A DNA stretch of 14,071 bases from CAJCIY01 sp036379355 (GCA_036379355.1 DASVGV010000115.1:1-14071), one strand, 5' to 3'; positions 1-7,700 are shown, counted from the first letter of the stretch. The notes: generated from the letters alone by a model not told the origin. Translations and numbers: made by a program.

Positions 1-663
1 CCTGCGAAGCAGGCGCCGGCGAAGAAGGCGCCCACCAAGAAGGCTCCCGCGAAGCAGGCGCCGGCGAAGCAGGCGCCGGCGAAGAAAGCACCCGCGAAGA
101 AGTTCGCGCCGGGCAAGCAGGCACCGGCCACACAGCCGCCCGCGAAGCAGTCCGCGCCGGCGACCTCCACCGTGGCGCCCGCACGAACACCGCCGGCACG
201 AACACCGCCCGCACGAACACCCCCGCCGCCCGCCCCCGAGAGCACCGGCCCCACGATCATCTCCAAGCCCGGTCTGCTGCCGCGGCTGCCGGGGGACGCG
301 CCGTGGACCGCCAAGGAGGTGGCGGCGGTGCGGGAGCAGCTCGACCGCGAGCTGCGACAGATGCGCGGCGAGATCGCGGACGCAGCCGAGGCACACGACC
401 GCGCACTGCGCGACGGGGAGACGGGCACCGGCGACGACCAGGCCGATGCCGGCGCGGCCACCTTCGAGCGTGAACACGAGCTCTCCCTCGCCGCCAACAG
501 CCGCGACCTGCTGGCCCAGGTGGCACGCGCGATCGAGCGGCTCGACGCCGGCACGTACGGGCTGTGCGAGGTCTGCGGCAACCCGATTGGCAAGGAGCGG
601 CTGAAGGCCTTCCCTAAAGTGACGTTGTGCGTGACGTGCAAGCAACGGGAGATGCGCCGCTGA
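1..663 (+). CDS. TraR/DksA-type C4 zinc-finger protein with Lys/Ala/Pro-rich tail (5' partial)
   Basis: The reading frame is open from base 1, so the N-terminus lies outside the window; 220 residues are visible. The C-terminus carries a four-cysteine zinc finger of the DksA/TraR type: C189-x2-C192 and C210-x2-C213, in the context YGLCEVCGNPIGKERL. An acidic, probably helical stretch (about residues 100-180) precedes it, as in DksA-like proteins, which act on RNA polymerase through its secondary channel. The visible N-terminal part (about residues 1-60) is made of A-P-A-K-K/Q pentads followed by three ARTPP units, and resembles histone-H1 or mycobacterial HU tails. A GTG at 172 would give a 163-residue protein, but the same-frame lysine repeats continue upstream, so I treat this as one longer gene. 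It directly precedes lspA and probably shares its transcript. The family call is confident. The role of the tail (nucleic-acid binding) and the target are inferred. Confidence 0.85.
   Translation, partial: PAKQAPAKKAPTKKAPAKQAPAKQAPAKKAPAKKFAPGKQAPATQPPAKQSAPATSTVAPARTPPARTPPARTPPPPAPESTGPTIISKPGLLPRLPGDAPWTAKEVAAVREQLDRELRQMRGEIADAAEAHDRALRDGETGTGDDQADAGAATFEREHELSLAANSRDLLAQVARAIERLDAGTYGLCEVCGNPIGKERLKAFPKVTLCVTCKQREMRR
13..102 (+). repeat. 15-bp coding repeat, six pentads of A-P-A/T-K-K/Q
   Basis: Six consecutive in-frame 15-base units (13-27, 28-42, 43-57, 58-72, 73-87, 88-102) encode APAKK, APTKK, APAKQ, APAKQ, APAKK, APAKK. A partial unit precedes them at 1-12 and degenerate units follow to about 165. 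The array continues off the left edge, so the total copy number is unknown. It is a coding repeat, and such tracts can change length by slippage. Confidence 0.85.
181..225 (+). repeat. Second coding repeat, three ARTPP units
   Basis: Three near-identical 15-base units (181-195, 196-210, 211-225), each beginning gcacgaacac, encode ARTPP three times inside the zinc-finger protein. They form a Pro-rich linker between the lysine-rich tail and the folded C-terminal part. The codon pattern differs from the AKxAP array, which suggests a separate duplication. Confidence 0.8.
647..651 (+). promoter_or_regulatory. Ribosome binding site supporting a CTG start for lspA
   Basis: GGGAG lies 8 bases before the CTG at 660 and inside the 3' end of the zinc-finger gene. 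The upstream alternatives (GTG 627, GTG 636) have no comparable purine-rich motif in front. The same motif, GGGAG with a 6-base spacer, precedes the ATG at 13620. Confidence 0.5.
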
Positions 664-1178
664 CCGAGCCCCGCACCGGGGACGGGCCGCAGCGGCCACG
701 TCGGCGGCTCACGGTCGCGGTCACCGCACTGCTCGTGTTCGGCGCCGATCTCGCGACCAAGACCTGGATCGTGCACGCGTACGGCGATGGTCACGTCACG
801 ACCGTCATACCGGGTGTCCTCGACATCGAGGAGGGGCGCAACGCCGGCGCCGCCTTCGGCATTGCGACCGGCAGCACGATCATCTTCACGGTCATCGCGT
901 TGGCCGTCGCGATCGCGATCGTCCGCATCGCGGCGCGGCTGCGCAGCCGGTCATGGGCCATCGCGCTCGGCCTGCTGCTCGGCGGGGCCGTCGGCAACCT
1001 CGGTGACCGCATCTTCCGCAGCCCGGCGGTGTTCCGCGGGCACGTCGTCGACTGGATCTACCTGCATCACTGGCCGGTGTTCAACATCGCCGACTCGGGC
1101 GTGGTCATCGGCGGCATCCTCGCGGCGCTCCTGGTCGTGCAAGGCATTCGTTTCGACGGCAGCCGCGACCCGTCGTGA
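660..1178 (+). CDS. lspA: Lipoprotein signal peptidase (signal peptidase II)
   Basis: This is the integral-membrane aspartyl protease that removes signal peptides from diacylglyceryl-modified prolipoproteins. From the CTG at 660 it is 172 residues, normal for the family. Visible hallmarks are GADLATKTW in the first helix (about 28-36), GRNAGAAFGI (59-68), GNLGDR with catalytic D116, and FNIADS with catalytic D145. Four membrane segments fit about 18-36, 72-92, 98-113 and 143-162. Start choice: GTG 627 or 636 would add 11 or 8 residues with no good ribosome binding site. CTG 660 sits behind GGGAG and makes a CTGA overlap with the stop of the preceding gene, matching the GTGA overlaps at the next three junctions. 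The product call is certain; the start is an inference. Confidence 0.93.
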   Translation: MTEPRTGDGPQRPRRRLTVAVTALLVFGADLATKTWIVHAYGDGHVTTVIPGVLDIEEGRNAGAAFGIATGSTIIFTVIALAVAIAIVRIAARLRSRSWAIALGLLLGGAVGNLGDRIFRSPAVFRGHVVDWIYLHHWPVFNIADSGVVIGGILAALLVVQGIRFDGSRDPS

Positions 1179-2113
1179 CCGAGTCGGGGGAGCGGCGTGC
1201 CCTGGCCGTGCCCGACGGGCTGGACGGGCTGCGGCTCGACGCGGCCCTGGCCCGTCTGTTCGGCCTGTCGCGGACGACCGCGGCCGACCTGGTCGCGGCG
1301 GGCGAGGCAACGCTCGGCGGCCGTACCGGGGCGAAGTCCGACCGCGTAGCGGCGGGCGACTGGCTCGAGGTACGGGTTCCCCACGCCCGGGGCTGGTCAC
1401 CGCCGGCCGAGACCGTACCGGCCGACGGCCTGCGGGTCGTCCACGAGGACGCCGACGTCCTGGTCGTCGACAAGCCGCCCGGGGTGGCCAGCCACCCGAG
1501 CCCCGGCTACGAGGGCCCGACGGTCACCGGCGGGCTGGCCGCGGCCGGCTACCGCCTGGCGACGTCGGGGGCGGCCGAGCGTCAGGGTGTGGTCCACCGG
1601 CTCGACGTGGGGACCAGCGGGTTGATGGTGCTCGCCCGTTCCGAGGTCGCGTACCGGCTGCTCAAGGACCAGTTCCGGGACCGGACCGTCGACAAGCGCT
1701 ACCGCGCCCTGGCTCAGGGGCACCCCGACCCGACGCGCGGCACGATCGACGCGCCGATCGACCGCCACCCGCACCACGCGTACCGCTTCGCGGTGGTGGC
1801 CGGCGGACGGCCCAGCGTCACCCACTACGACACGCTGGAGGCCACGAGGGCCGCGACGCTGCTGGGCGTCAAGCTCGAGACGGGGCGAACCCACCAGATC
1901 CGCGTCCACCTGGCGGCGCTGCGCCATCCGCTGGTGGGCGACCTCACCTACGGCGCGGACCCGACCCTCGCCCGCCGGCTCGGGCTCGACCGGCCGTGGC
2001 TGCATGCGGCGGCGCTGTCGTTCGACCACCCGGACGGCCGGCGGCTGGCGTTCACGAGCCCGGACCCGGCCGACCTGGTGGCCGCACTCGACGCCCTGCG
2101 GGGCGAGTCGTGA
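1175..2113 (+). CDS. RluA-family pseudouridine synthase
   Basis: The 312-residue protein isomerises uridine to pseudouridine in RNA. An N-terminal S4-like RNA-binding region (about residues 15-68) is followed by the catalytic domain. Key motifs are VVDKPPGV (97-104), HRLDVGTSGL (141-150) with catalytic D144, the RluA motif ETGRTHQIRVH (235-245), and LHAAALSF near 276-283. The architecture and length match RluD-like enzymes, which modify 23S rRNA, but the target site cannot be read from the sequence, so no symbol is given. The GTG start overlaps the lspA stop (GTGA). The lspA-RluA pairing is widespread in bacteria, including Mycobacterium and E. coli-independent lineages, and here suggests simple co-expression. 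Confidence 0.94.
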   Translation: MTESGERRALAVPDGLDGLRLDAALARLFGLSRTTAADLVAAGEATLGGRTGAKSDRVAAGDWLEVRVPHARGWSPPAETVPADGLRVVHEDADVLVVDKPPGVASHPSPGYEGPTVTGGLAAAGYRLATSGAAERQGVVHRLDVGTSGLMVLARSEVAYRLLKDQFRDRTVDKRYRALAQGHPDPTRGTIDAPIDRHPHHAYRFAVVAGGRPSVTHYDTLEATRAATLLGVKLETGRTHQIRVHLAALRHPLVGDLTYGADPTLARRLGLDRPWLHAAALSFDHPDGRRLAFTSPDPADLVAALDALRGES

Positions 2114-3081
2114 ACCCGCTCCGGTCGCTGGACGCGGCGCTCGTTCCGTCGACGGCGCGCGTTCTGCGCGGGACGACCGAGGCGATGCACGCGGCTCCGC
2201 GACGGGCCGCGCGCGCGCTCGGCGCCCTCGACCAGCGGTACGCGCGCGGCGGGGTGCTGGGGTTCGTCCGCGACCTGCCCCAACTGGGGTTCGTCGCCAT
2301 CGGCGCCCTGCTCGTCGCGGGCGCGCTCGGTGCCGTGCGGGTCGACGCCACGGCTGCCCCGGGACCGGCGCCGAACACGGCCCGAGCCGTCACACCGATC
2401 GCCGGCTGCGCGTCCGGGACCGCCGACCCGTCCGGCGGGGCGTACGTCGGGCCGTCCGACTCGGCGGCGGTGCCCGCGTACGTCGACAGCCAGCGTCGCC
2501 TGCTCGCTGCCTGCACGGCGGCCGCGCCCGGTCAGCCCGCGCTGGCCGTCGTGTCGCTGACCCGCGCGTCCACCCCCGACGACGCTGCCGCCGCGCTGCG
2601 CGGCGTGACGGCCGACACCGCGTACGTCGTTCTCGACGGGCAGGACGCCACCCCGTACGCACTCGCACTCACCGGAGGCCACGGCGACGCGGCGGCCGTG
2701 GCGGCGTCGATCAGCGCGGCGTACGCGGCCGCGCAGGCGCAGTTCGAGGAGGACCGCCGGCTGCAGCTGTCGCAGGCCGACAGCATCGAGGTCACCAACC
2801 CCACCGAGGCAGCGGGCAAGGCCGCGTTCGTCGCCCAGGCGGACGCCGACGCGCTGGCCGCCGGCCGGCTGCGCGACCAGTGTGCGTGCGTCTACGGCGC
2901 CCTGGTGAGCGGACCGATCCACACGCTGGCGGCGCTGCCGGCAGGTGCCGTCCGCGTCGTCGCGCTGGCTCCCGCGGGCGCCGTCGCCGCAAAGGTGGTG
3001 GCCCGACCGCTGCTGCCGACCGAGACGACGACGCTGTCGACGGCGGCCGCACCGGCCGTCCCCGAGGCCGGTGACCTGTGA
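2110..3081 (+). CDS. Unrecognised single-pass membrane protein with Ala-rich extracytoplasmic domain
   Basis: I do not recognise this 323-residue protein. It has an Arg-rich N-terminal segment (about 1-55), one hydrophobic helix at about 57-78 (LPQLGFVAIGALLVAGALGA), then a roughly 245-residue Ala-rich domain. The basic residues before the helix predict N-in/C-out topology. Four cysteines (C100, C135, C258, C260) all fall in the predicted outside domain and could form disulfides. A charged, probably helical stretch (about 195-225, AQFEEDRRLQL) lies in the middle, and the C-terminus is Thr/Ala/Pro-rich. The GTG start overlaps the RluA-family gene stop, and its own stop overlaps the next start, so it is firmly inside the operon. 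Third-position G/C use matches its neighbours, supporting a real gene. Function is unknown. Confidence 0.8.
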   Translation: MNPLRSLDAALVPSTARVLRGTTEAMHAAPRRAARALGALDQRYARGGVLGFVRDLPQLGFVAIGALLVAGALGAVRVDATAAPGPAPNTARAVTPIAGCASGTADPSGGAYVGPSDSAAVPAYVDSQRRLLAACTAAAPGQPALAVVSLTRASTPDDAAAALRGVTADTAYVVLDGQDATPYALALTGGHGDAAAVAASISAAYAAAQAQFEEDRRLQLSQADSIEVTNPTEAAGKAAFVAQADADALAAGRLRDQCACVYGALVSGPIHTLAALPAGAVRVVALAPAGAVAAKVVARPLLPTETTTLSTAAAPAVPEAGDL

Positions 3082-3977
3082 TCACCAGCGATCCCACCCT
3101 GCTGCGCCAGGCCGCGGCGCTGCGCCACGAGGTCTTCGTCCTCGGCCAGGGCGTCGATCCGGCGATCGAGGCCGACGGGCAGGACGGCGACGCGGTGCAC
3201 GTCGTGGTGCAGCGCGAGGGCCGTGTGGTCGGAACCGGGCGGCTGGTCGAGGCCGGCGGGGAGGCGCGCCTCGGCCGCATCGCGGTCGACGCCGCCTTCC
3301 GCGGCACCGGGCTGGGCGCGGTCGTGGTCCGCGACCTCGAGACCGCTGCCGCGAGCCTCGGCCTGCCCCGCATGCGGCTGCACGCCCAGGAGCCCGTCGT
3401 CGCCTTCTACGAGCGGCTCGGCTGGACGGTAGTCGGGCCGCCCGACGTCGAGGCCGGCATCGCCCACCGGTGGATGGTGCGTGACCTGCTGCCGGGCGTC
3501 CGGGCCGTCACCGACGACGACGCGCCGGCACTGCAGTCGCTGGTGGCCGCGTGCTTCGCGGAGTACGAGGGGGCGGTTCTCGAGCTGGACGGTCTGGACG
3601 CCTGGATGCTTCGCCCGGCGAGCGACCTCGCGGCCCGCGGCGCCGTGCTGTGGGTCCTACCGGCCGGCACCGAGCTCGCGGGCAGCGGTGGCTGGCGGCC
3701 GCACGGTCCGGACCGGGTCGAGCTCAAGACGCTGTACGTCGGACGGCGCTGGCGTCGCCGTGGCTTCGGCGCCGCCCTCGTCGGGCTCGTCGAGCGGGCC
3801 GCCCGCGACCGTGGCGCGCAGGTCGTCGAGCTGTGGAGCGACACGCGGTTCCTCGACGCCCATCGGCTCTACGAGCGGCTGGGCTACCGGCCGACCGGCG
3901 CCGTCCGCGACCTGCACGACCGGTCCCGGACGACCGAACGGCAGTTCGCCAAGCCGCTGCGCCCGGGCGCCCGCTGA
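3078..3977 (+). CDS. Tandem GNAT-fold N-acetyltransferase
   Basis: The 299-residue protein contains two GNAT domains in one chain. The N-terminal domain (about 1-135) begins LRHEVFVLGQGV, as in ElaA-like or autoinducer-synthase-like GNATs. It has an acetyl-CoA pyrophosphate loop, FRGTGLG (74-80), and the C-terminal GNAT motif AFYERLGW (109-116). The second domain (about 140-294) has its own loop, RRRGFGAAL (226-234), and RLYERLGY (263-270). Both acetyl-CoA loops look intact, so both could bind cofactor. Substrates (small molecule, or N-termini or lysines of proteins) cannot be told. The GTG start forms a GTGA overlap with the preceding gene, with a GAGG upstream. It is the last gene of the operon before the dnaE gap. 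Confidence 0.88.
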   Translation: MITSDPTLLRQAAALRHEVFVLGQGVDPAIEADGQDGDAVHVVVQREGRVVGTGRLVEAGGEARLGRIAVDAAFRGTGLGAVVVRDLETAAASLGLPRMRLHAQEPVVAFYERLGWTVVGPPDVEAGIAHRWMVRDLLPGVRAVTDDDAPALQSLVAACFAEYEGAVLELDGLDAWMLRPASDLAARGAVLWVLPAGTELAGSGGWRPHGPDRVELKTLYVGRRWRRRGFGAALVGLVERAARDRGAQVVELWSDTRFLDAHRLYERLGYRPTGAVRDLHDRSRTTERQFAKPLRPGAR

Positions 3978-3993
3978 GGGTCCACCGACCGCC

Positions 3994-4008
3994 CGCGCCG
4001 ACGGCGCG
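3994..4008 (+). terminator. Possible GC-rich terminator hairpin after the operon
   Basis: A perfect 6-bp inverted repeat, CGCGCC (3994-3999) and GGCGCG (4003-4008), has a three-base loop and is followed by only two T residues. It begins 17 bases after the acetyltransferase stop. Actinobacterial terminators often lack U-tracts, so this is plausible, but short GC palindromes are common by chance in such DNA. Confidence 0.35.
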
Positions 4009-4126
4009 TTGCCGTGCCGGACGTCGGTCCGCCGTGGTACGAATCGAAGTCCGAACAGAACCGTCCGGCCGCACCTTCCCCAGCTCGTGCCCCCGTCGGG
4101 CGCAGCCGCAGCCGCCCCCGCCCGGT

Positions 4127-4133
4127 GAGGAGG
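4127..4133 (+). promoter_or_regulatory. Ribosome binding site for dnaE
   Basis: GAGGAGG is the strongest Shine-Dalgarno match in the window. It sits 12 bases before ATG 4146, a longer spacer than usual, and it fixes the dnaE start against in-frame upstream GTG codons. The rest of the 3978-4145 gap shows no convincing -10/-35 pair. Confidence 0.65.
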
Positions 4134-4145
4134 CAGCCGCCAGCC

Positions 4146-7100
4146 ATGACCGTTGATGCACCTGCCGCCCTGCCTCGCGAGAAGTCGTTCGTGCACCTGC
4201 ACGTGCACACCGAGTACTCCATGCTCGACGGCGCGGCGCGGCTCGACGACCTGTTCGCCGCGACTGCCCGCCTGGGGATGCCCGCGCTGGCGATGACCGA
4301 CCACGGCAACGTCTTCGGGGCGTACGACTTCTGGAAGAAGGCGACCGCGGCCGGCGTCAAGCCGATCATCGGCATGGAGGCGTACGTCGCGCCCGGCAGC
4401 CGGCACGCGCGCGAGCGGGTCCGGTGGGCGAACGGCGGCGAGGACGACGTGTCCGGAGGCGGCGCGTTCACCCACATGACGATGCTGGCCACCAGCAGCG
4501 CCGGCATGCAGGGCCTGTTCCGGCTCGCGAGCGTCGCCAGTCTCGAGGGCCACTACTACCGGCCGCGCATCGACCGGGAGCTGCTCGCCGAGCATGCGCG
4601 CGACGTCATCGCCACGACCGGCTGCCCCTCCGGCGAGGTCCAGACGTGGCTGCGGATCGGCCGCTACGACAAGGCCGTCGCGGCCGCGAGCGACTTCCGC
4701 GACATCGTCGGCGCCGAGAACTACTACTGCGAGCTGATGGATCACGGGCTCGGCATCGAGCGCCGGATCCGCGAGGACCTGCTGCGGCTGGCCCGGGACC
4801 TGCACCTGCCGTTGGTCGCCACCAACGACCTCCACTACACCGCGCGGGCCGACGCGAAGGCGCACGAGGCGCTGCTGTGCGTCGGGACCGGCAAGACGAT
4901 GGCCGACCCGAACCGCTTCAAGTTCGACGCCGACGACTTCTACCTCAAGACGCCGGAGGAGATGCGCCGCACGTGGGCCGAGCTGCCCGAGGCCTGCGAC
5001 AACACGCTGGCGATCGCCGAGCGGTGCGAGATGGCGTTCGACCCCGGCAACTACATGCCGCGCTTCCCGGTGCCCGAGGGGCACGACGAGACGAGCTGGT
5101 TCCGGCACGAGGTCGAGGAGGGGCTGCGGCGGCGCTACCCGGACGGCGTCACCGACGCGGTCCGCAGCCGCGCCGACTACGAGCTGTCGATGATCATCCA
5201 GATGGGCTTCCCCGGCTACTTCCTCGTGGTGGCGGACCTGATCGCCTGGGCGCGCGCCCGGGGCATCCGGGTGGGACCGGGGCGCGGGTCGGCGACCGGA
5301 TCCCTCGTCGCGTACGCACTGCGCATCACCGAGCTCGACCCGCTCGCCCACGGGCTGCTGTTCGAGCGGTTCCTCAACCCCGAGCGCGTGACCATGCCCG
5401 ACATCGACATCGACTTCGACGAGCGCCGGCGCGGCGAGGTGCTCGCCTACGTCACCGACAGGTACGGCGACGACCGGATCGCCCAGGTCGTCACGTACGG
5501 CACGATCAAGTCCAAGCAGGCGATCAAGGACGCGACGCGCGTCCAGGGGTTCCCGTTCGGGGTGGGGGAGCGGCTGGTCAAGGCCATGCCGCCGTCGGTC
5601 ATGGCGAAGGACATCCCGCTGTCCGGCGTGTTCGACCCGAGCCACGAGCGCTACCGCGAGGCCGCCGAGCTGCGCACGATCTGCGAGACCGAGGACGACG
5701 CCAAGCAGATCATGGCGACCGCGCGTGGCCTGGAGGGCCTCAAGCGCCAGTGGGGCGTGCATGCCTGCGCGGTGATCATGTCGAACACCACGCTCACCGA
5801 CATCATCCCGATCATGAAGCGGGAGCAGGACGGCGCGATCATCACGCAGTTCGACTACCCGACCTGCGAGTCGCTCGGCCTGCTGAAGATGGACTTCCTC
5901 GGGCTGCGGAACCTCACGGTCATCGACGACGCGGTCGCGAACATCCGGGCCAACCGGGGCGAGACGGTCGTGATCGACGAGCTCGGTTTCGACGACCCCG
6001 CGACCTACGCGCTGCTCTCGCGCGGGGACACGCTCGGGGTCTTCCAGCTCGACGGCGGCCCGATGCGGGCCCTGCTGCGCTCGCTTCGGCCCGACTCGTT
6101 CGAGGACGTGACCGCGGTCCAGGCGCTCTACCGCCCGGGTCCGATGGCCACCAACGCGCACAACGAGTACGCCGACCGCAAGAACGGGCGCAAGCCAGTC
6201 GTCCCCATCCACCCGGAGCTCGAGGAGCCGCTCCGCGAGGTGCTCGGCGAGACCTTCGGCCTCGTCATCTACCAGGAGCAGGTGATGGCGATCGCCCAGG
6301 CTGTCGCCGGCTACTCGCTCGCCAGTGCCGACCTGCTGCGCCGGGCCATGGGCAAGAAGAAGAAGAAGGAGCTGGAGCAGCAGTACGCCGCGTTCTCCGC
6401 GGGCATGGCCGAGCGCGGCTTCTCCCCGGCCGCGGTCACGGCGCTGTGGGACGTGCTGTTGCCCTTCTGCGACTACGGGTTCAACAAGAGCCACGCGGCC
6501 GGCTACGCGGTCGTGTCGTACTGGACTGCCTACCTCAAGGCGAACTACCCCGCCGAGTACATGGCAGCTCTGCTCACGTCGGTGGGTGACGACAAGGACA
6601 AGAGCGCGGTCTACCTCGCCGAGTGCCGGCGGATGGGCATCAAGGTGCTGCCGCCGGACGTCAACGACTCGGCGGCCGACTTCGCCTCCGTCGGCACCGA
6701 CATCCGGTTCGGTCTCGCGGCCGTCCGCAACGTCGGTGCCGCCGTGGTCGCGTCGCTGGTCCGCACGCGCGAGCAGGGGCCGAGGTTCGCCGACTTCGCC
6801 GACGTGCTGCGCCGCGTCGAGGCGACCGTCTGCAACAAGAAGACCATCGAGTCACTGATCAAGGCCGGTGCGTTCGACTCCCTCGGCCACACCCGCAAGG
6901 GGCTGTTCGCGGTGCACGCCGACGCGATCGACGCGTGCATCGGGGTCAAGAAGGCCCAGGCCGTCGGCCAGTACGACCTGTTCGCCGGCTTCGGCGAGGA
7001 CGGCGACGGGGACGGTGCGCCCGACGAGGCGGTGCTTCCACCTCTCGTCATCGGCGCCGAGGAGTGGGACAAGACCCTGAAGCTCGCCTACGAGCGGGAG

Positions 7101-7700
7101 ATGCTCGGGCTCTACGTGTCCGACCACCCGCTCGCCGGACTCGAGCACGTCCTGGCCGGCGCCTGCGACCACGGCGTGGTGGCGCTGTCGGGCGACACGG
7201 TCGCCGAGGGCGCGCTGGTGACGGTCGGCGGGTTACTGACGGGGGTCCAGCGGCGGGTCACCAAGCAGGGTGCGCCGTGGGCGTCTGCGACCCTCGAGGA
7301 CCTCGACGGCGGCGTGGAGGTGTTCTTCTTCCCGAACACGTATGCGACCGTCGGGCCGCAGATCGCCGAGGACGCGGTGGTTCTCGTACGCGGCCGGGTC
7401 GACCGCCGCGAGGAGGCGACGCGCCTCGTCGCCTCCGACCTGTCCGTCCCTGACCTCAGCTCCGGCGCCGCCCGCGGTCCCCTCGCGGTCGCCGTGCCGT
7501 CTGCCCGGTGCACGCCGCCGCTCGTGGCTCGCCTCAAGGACGTGCTCGGCGCGCACCCCGGCACCACCGATGTCCACCTGCACCTGACCAACGGCACCCG
7601 GACGACGGTGCTGCGCCTCGACGATGGCCTGCGCGTCGCGGCGTCTCCGTCCCTGATGGCCGACCTCAAGGAACTCCTCGGCCCTTCCTGCTTCGCCTGA
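4146..7700 (+). CDS. dnaE: DNA polymerase III alpha subunit (replicative polymerase)
   Basis: The 1184-residue C-family polymerase is the DnaE1-type catalytic subunit that synthesises chromosomal DNA. The PHP domain comes first, with HLHVHTEYS at 17-25 and ligands H19, H21, D28, H53, E78, H110, C160, D228 and H230 all present. The palm follows: GPGRGSATGS near 377-386, PDIDIDFD with catalytic D419 and D421, and LKMDFLGLRN with the third aspartate D583. YRPGPM is at 662-667. A helix-hairpin-helix (VRNVGAA, near 860-866), an internal beta-clamp motif QYDLF (942-946) and a C-terminal OB fold (about 1022-1105) follow. Length and domain order match actinobacterial DnaE1, not the shorter error-prone DnaE2. 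The ATG start is preceded by GAGGAGG; in-frame GTGs upstream to 4014 would add non-conserved sequence. Confidence 0.98.
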   Translation: MTVDAPAALPREKSFVHLHVHTEYSMLDGAARLDDLFAATARLGMPALAMTDHGNVFGAYDFWKKATAAGVKPIIGMEAYVAPGSRHARERVRWANGGEDDVSGGGAFTHMTMLATSSAGMQGLFRLASVASLEGHYYRPRIDRELLAEHARDVIATTGCPSGEVQTWLRIGRYDKAVAAASDFRDIVGAENYYCELMDHGLGIERRIREDLLRLARDLHLPLVATNDLHYTARADAKAHEALLCVGTGKTMADPNRFKFDADDFYLKTPEEMRRTWAELPEACDNTLAIAERCEMAFDPGNYMPRFPVPEGHDETSWFRHEVEEGLRRRYPDGVTDAVRSRADYELSMIIQMGFPGYFLVVADLIAWARARGIRVGPGRGSATGSLVAYALRITELDPLAHGLLFERFLNPERVTMPDIDIDFDERRRGEVLAYVTDRYGDDRIAQVVTYGTIKSKQAIKDATRVQGFPFGVGERLVKAMPPSVMAKDIPLSGVFDPSHERYREAAELRTICETEDDAKQIMATARGLEGLKRQWGVHACAVIMSNTTLTDIIPIMKREQDGAIITQFDYPTCESLGLLKMDFLGLRNLTVIDDAVANIRANRGETVVIDELGFDDPATYALLSRGDTLGVFQLDGGPMRALLRSLRPDSFEDVTAVQALYRPGPMATNAHNEYADRKNGRKPVVPIHPELEEPLREVLGETFGLVIYQEQVMAIAQAVAGYSLASADLLRRAMGKKKKKELEQQYAAFSAGMAERGFSPAAVTALWDVLLPFCDYGFNKSHAAGYAVVSYWTAYLKANYPAEYMAALLTSVGDDKDKSAVYLAECRRMGIKVLPPDVNDSAADFASVGTDIRFGLAAVRNVGAAVVASLVRTREQGPRFADFADVLRRVEATVCNKKTIESLIKAGAFDSLGHTRKGLFAVHADAIDACIGVKKAQAVGQYDLFAGFGEDGDGDGAPDEAVLPPLVIGAEEWDKTLKLAYEREMLGLYVSDHPLAGLEHVLAGACDHGVVALSGDTVAEGALVTVGGLLTGVQRRVTKQGAPWASATLEDLDGGVEVFFFPNTYATVGPQIAEDAVVLVRGRVDRREEATRLVASDLSVPDLSSGAARGPLAVAVPSARCTPPLVARLKDVLGAHPGTTDVHLHLTNGTRTTVLRLDDGLRVAASPSLMADLKELLGPSCFA

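Noticed and set aside
1..165. Array of 15-bp units that might be taken for a CRISPR or intergenic tandem repeat
   Set aside because: The units are contiguous without spacers and stay in frame as A-P-A-K-K/Q pentads inside a coding sequence.
787..2109. Open + strand frame continuous with the membrane protein gene that starts at 2110
   Set aside because: It runs out of frame through lspA and the pseudouridine synthase gene and is Arg/Pro/Gly-rich nonsense there. Only the part from 2110 behaves as coding.
4038..4044. TACGAAT as a -10 element for dnaE
   Set aside because: It does not fit TANNNT, and the nearest -35-like TTGCCG is about 23 bases away, too far for a standard promoter.
3657..6494. 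945-codon open frame on the minus strand, antisense to dnaE and the acetyltransferase
   Set aside because: It mirrors the third-position GC bias of the sense genes, has no recognisable domain, and dnaE on the other strand is unambiguous.
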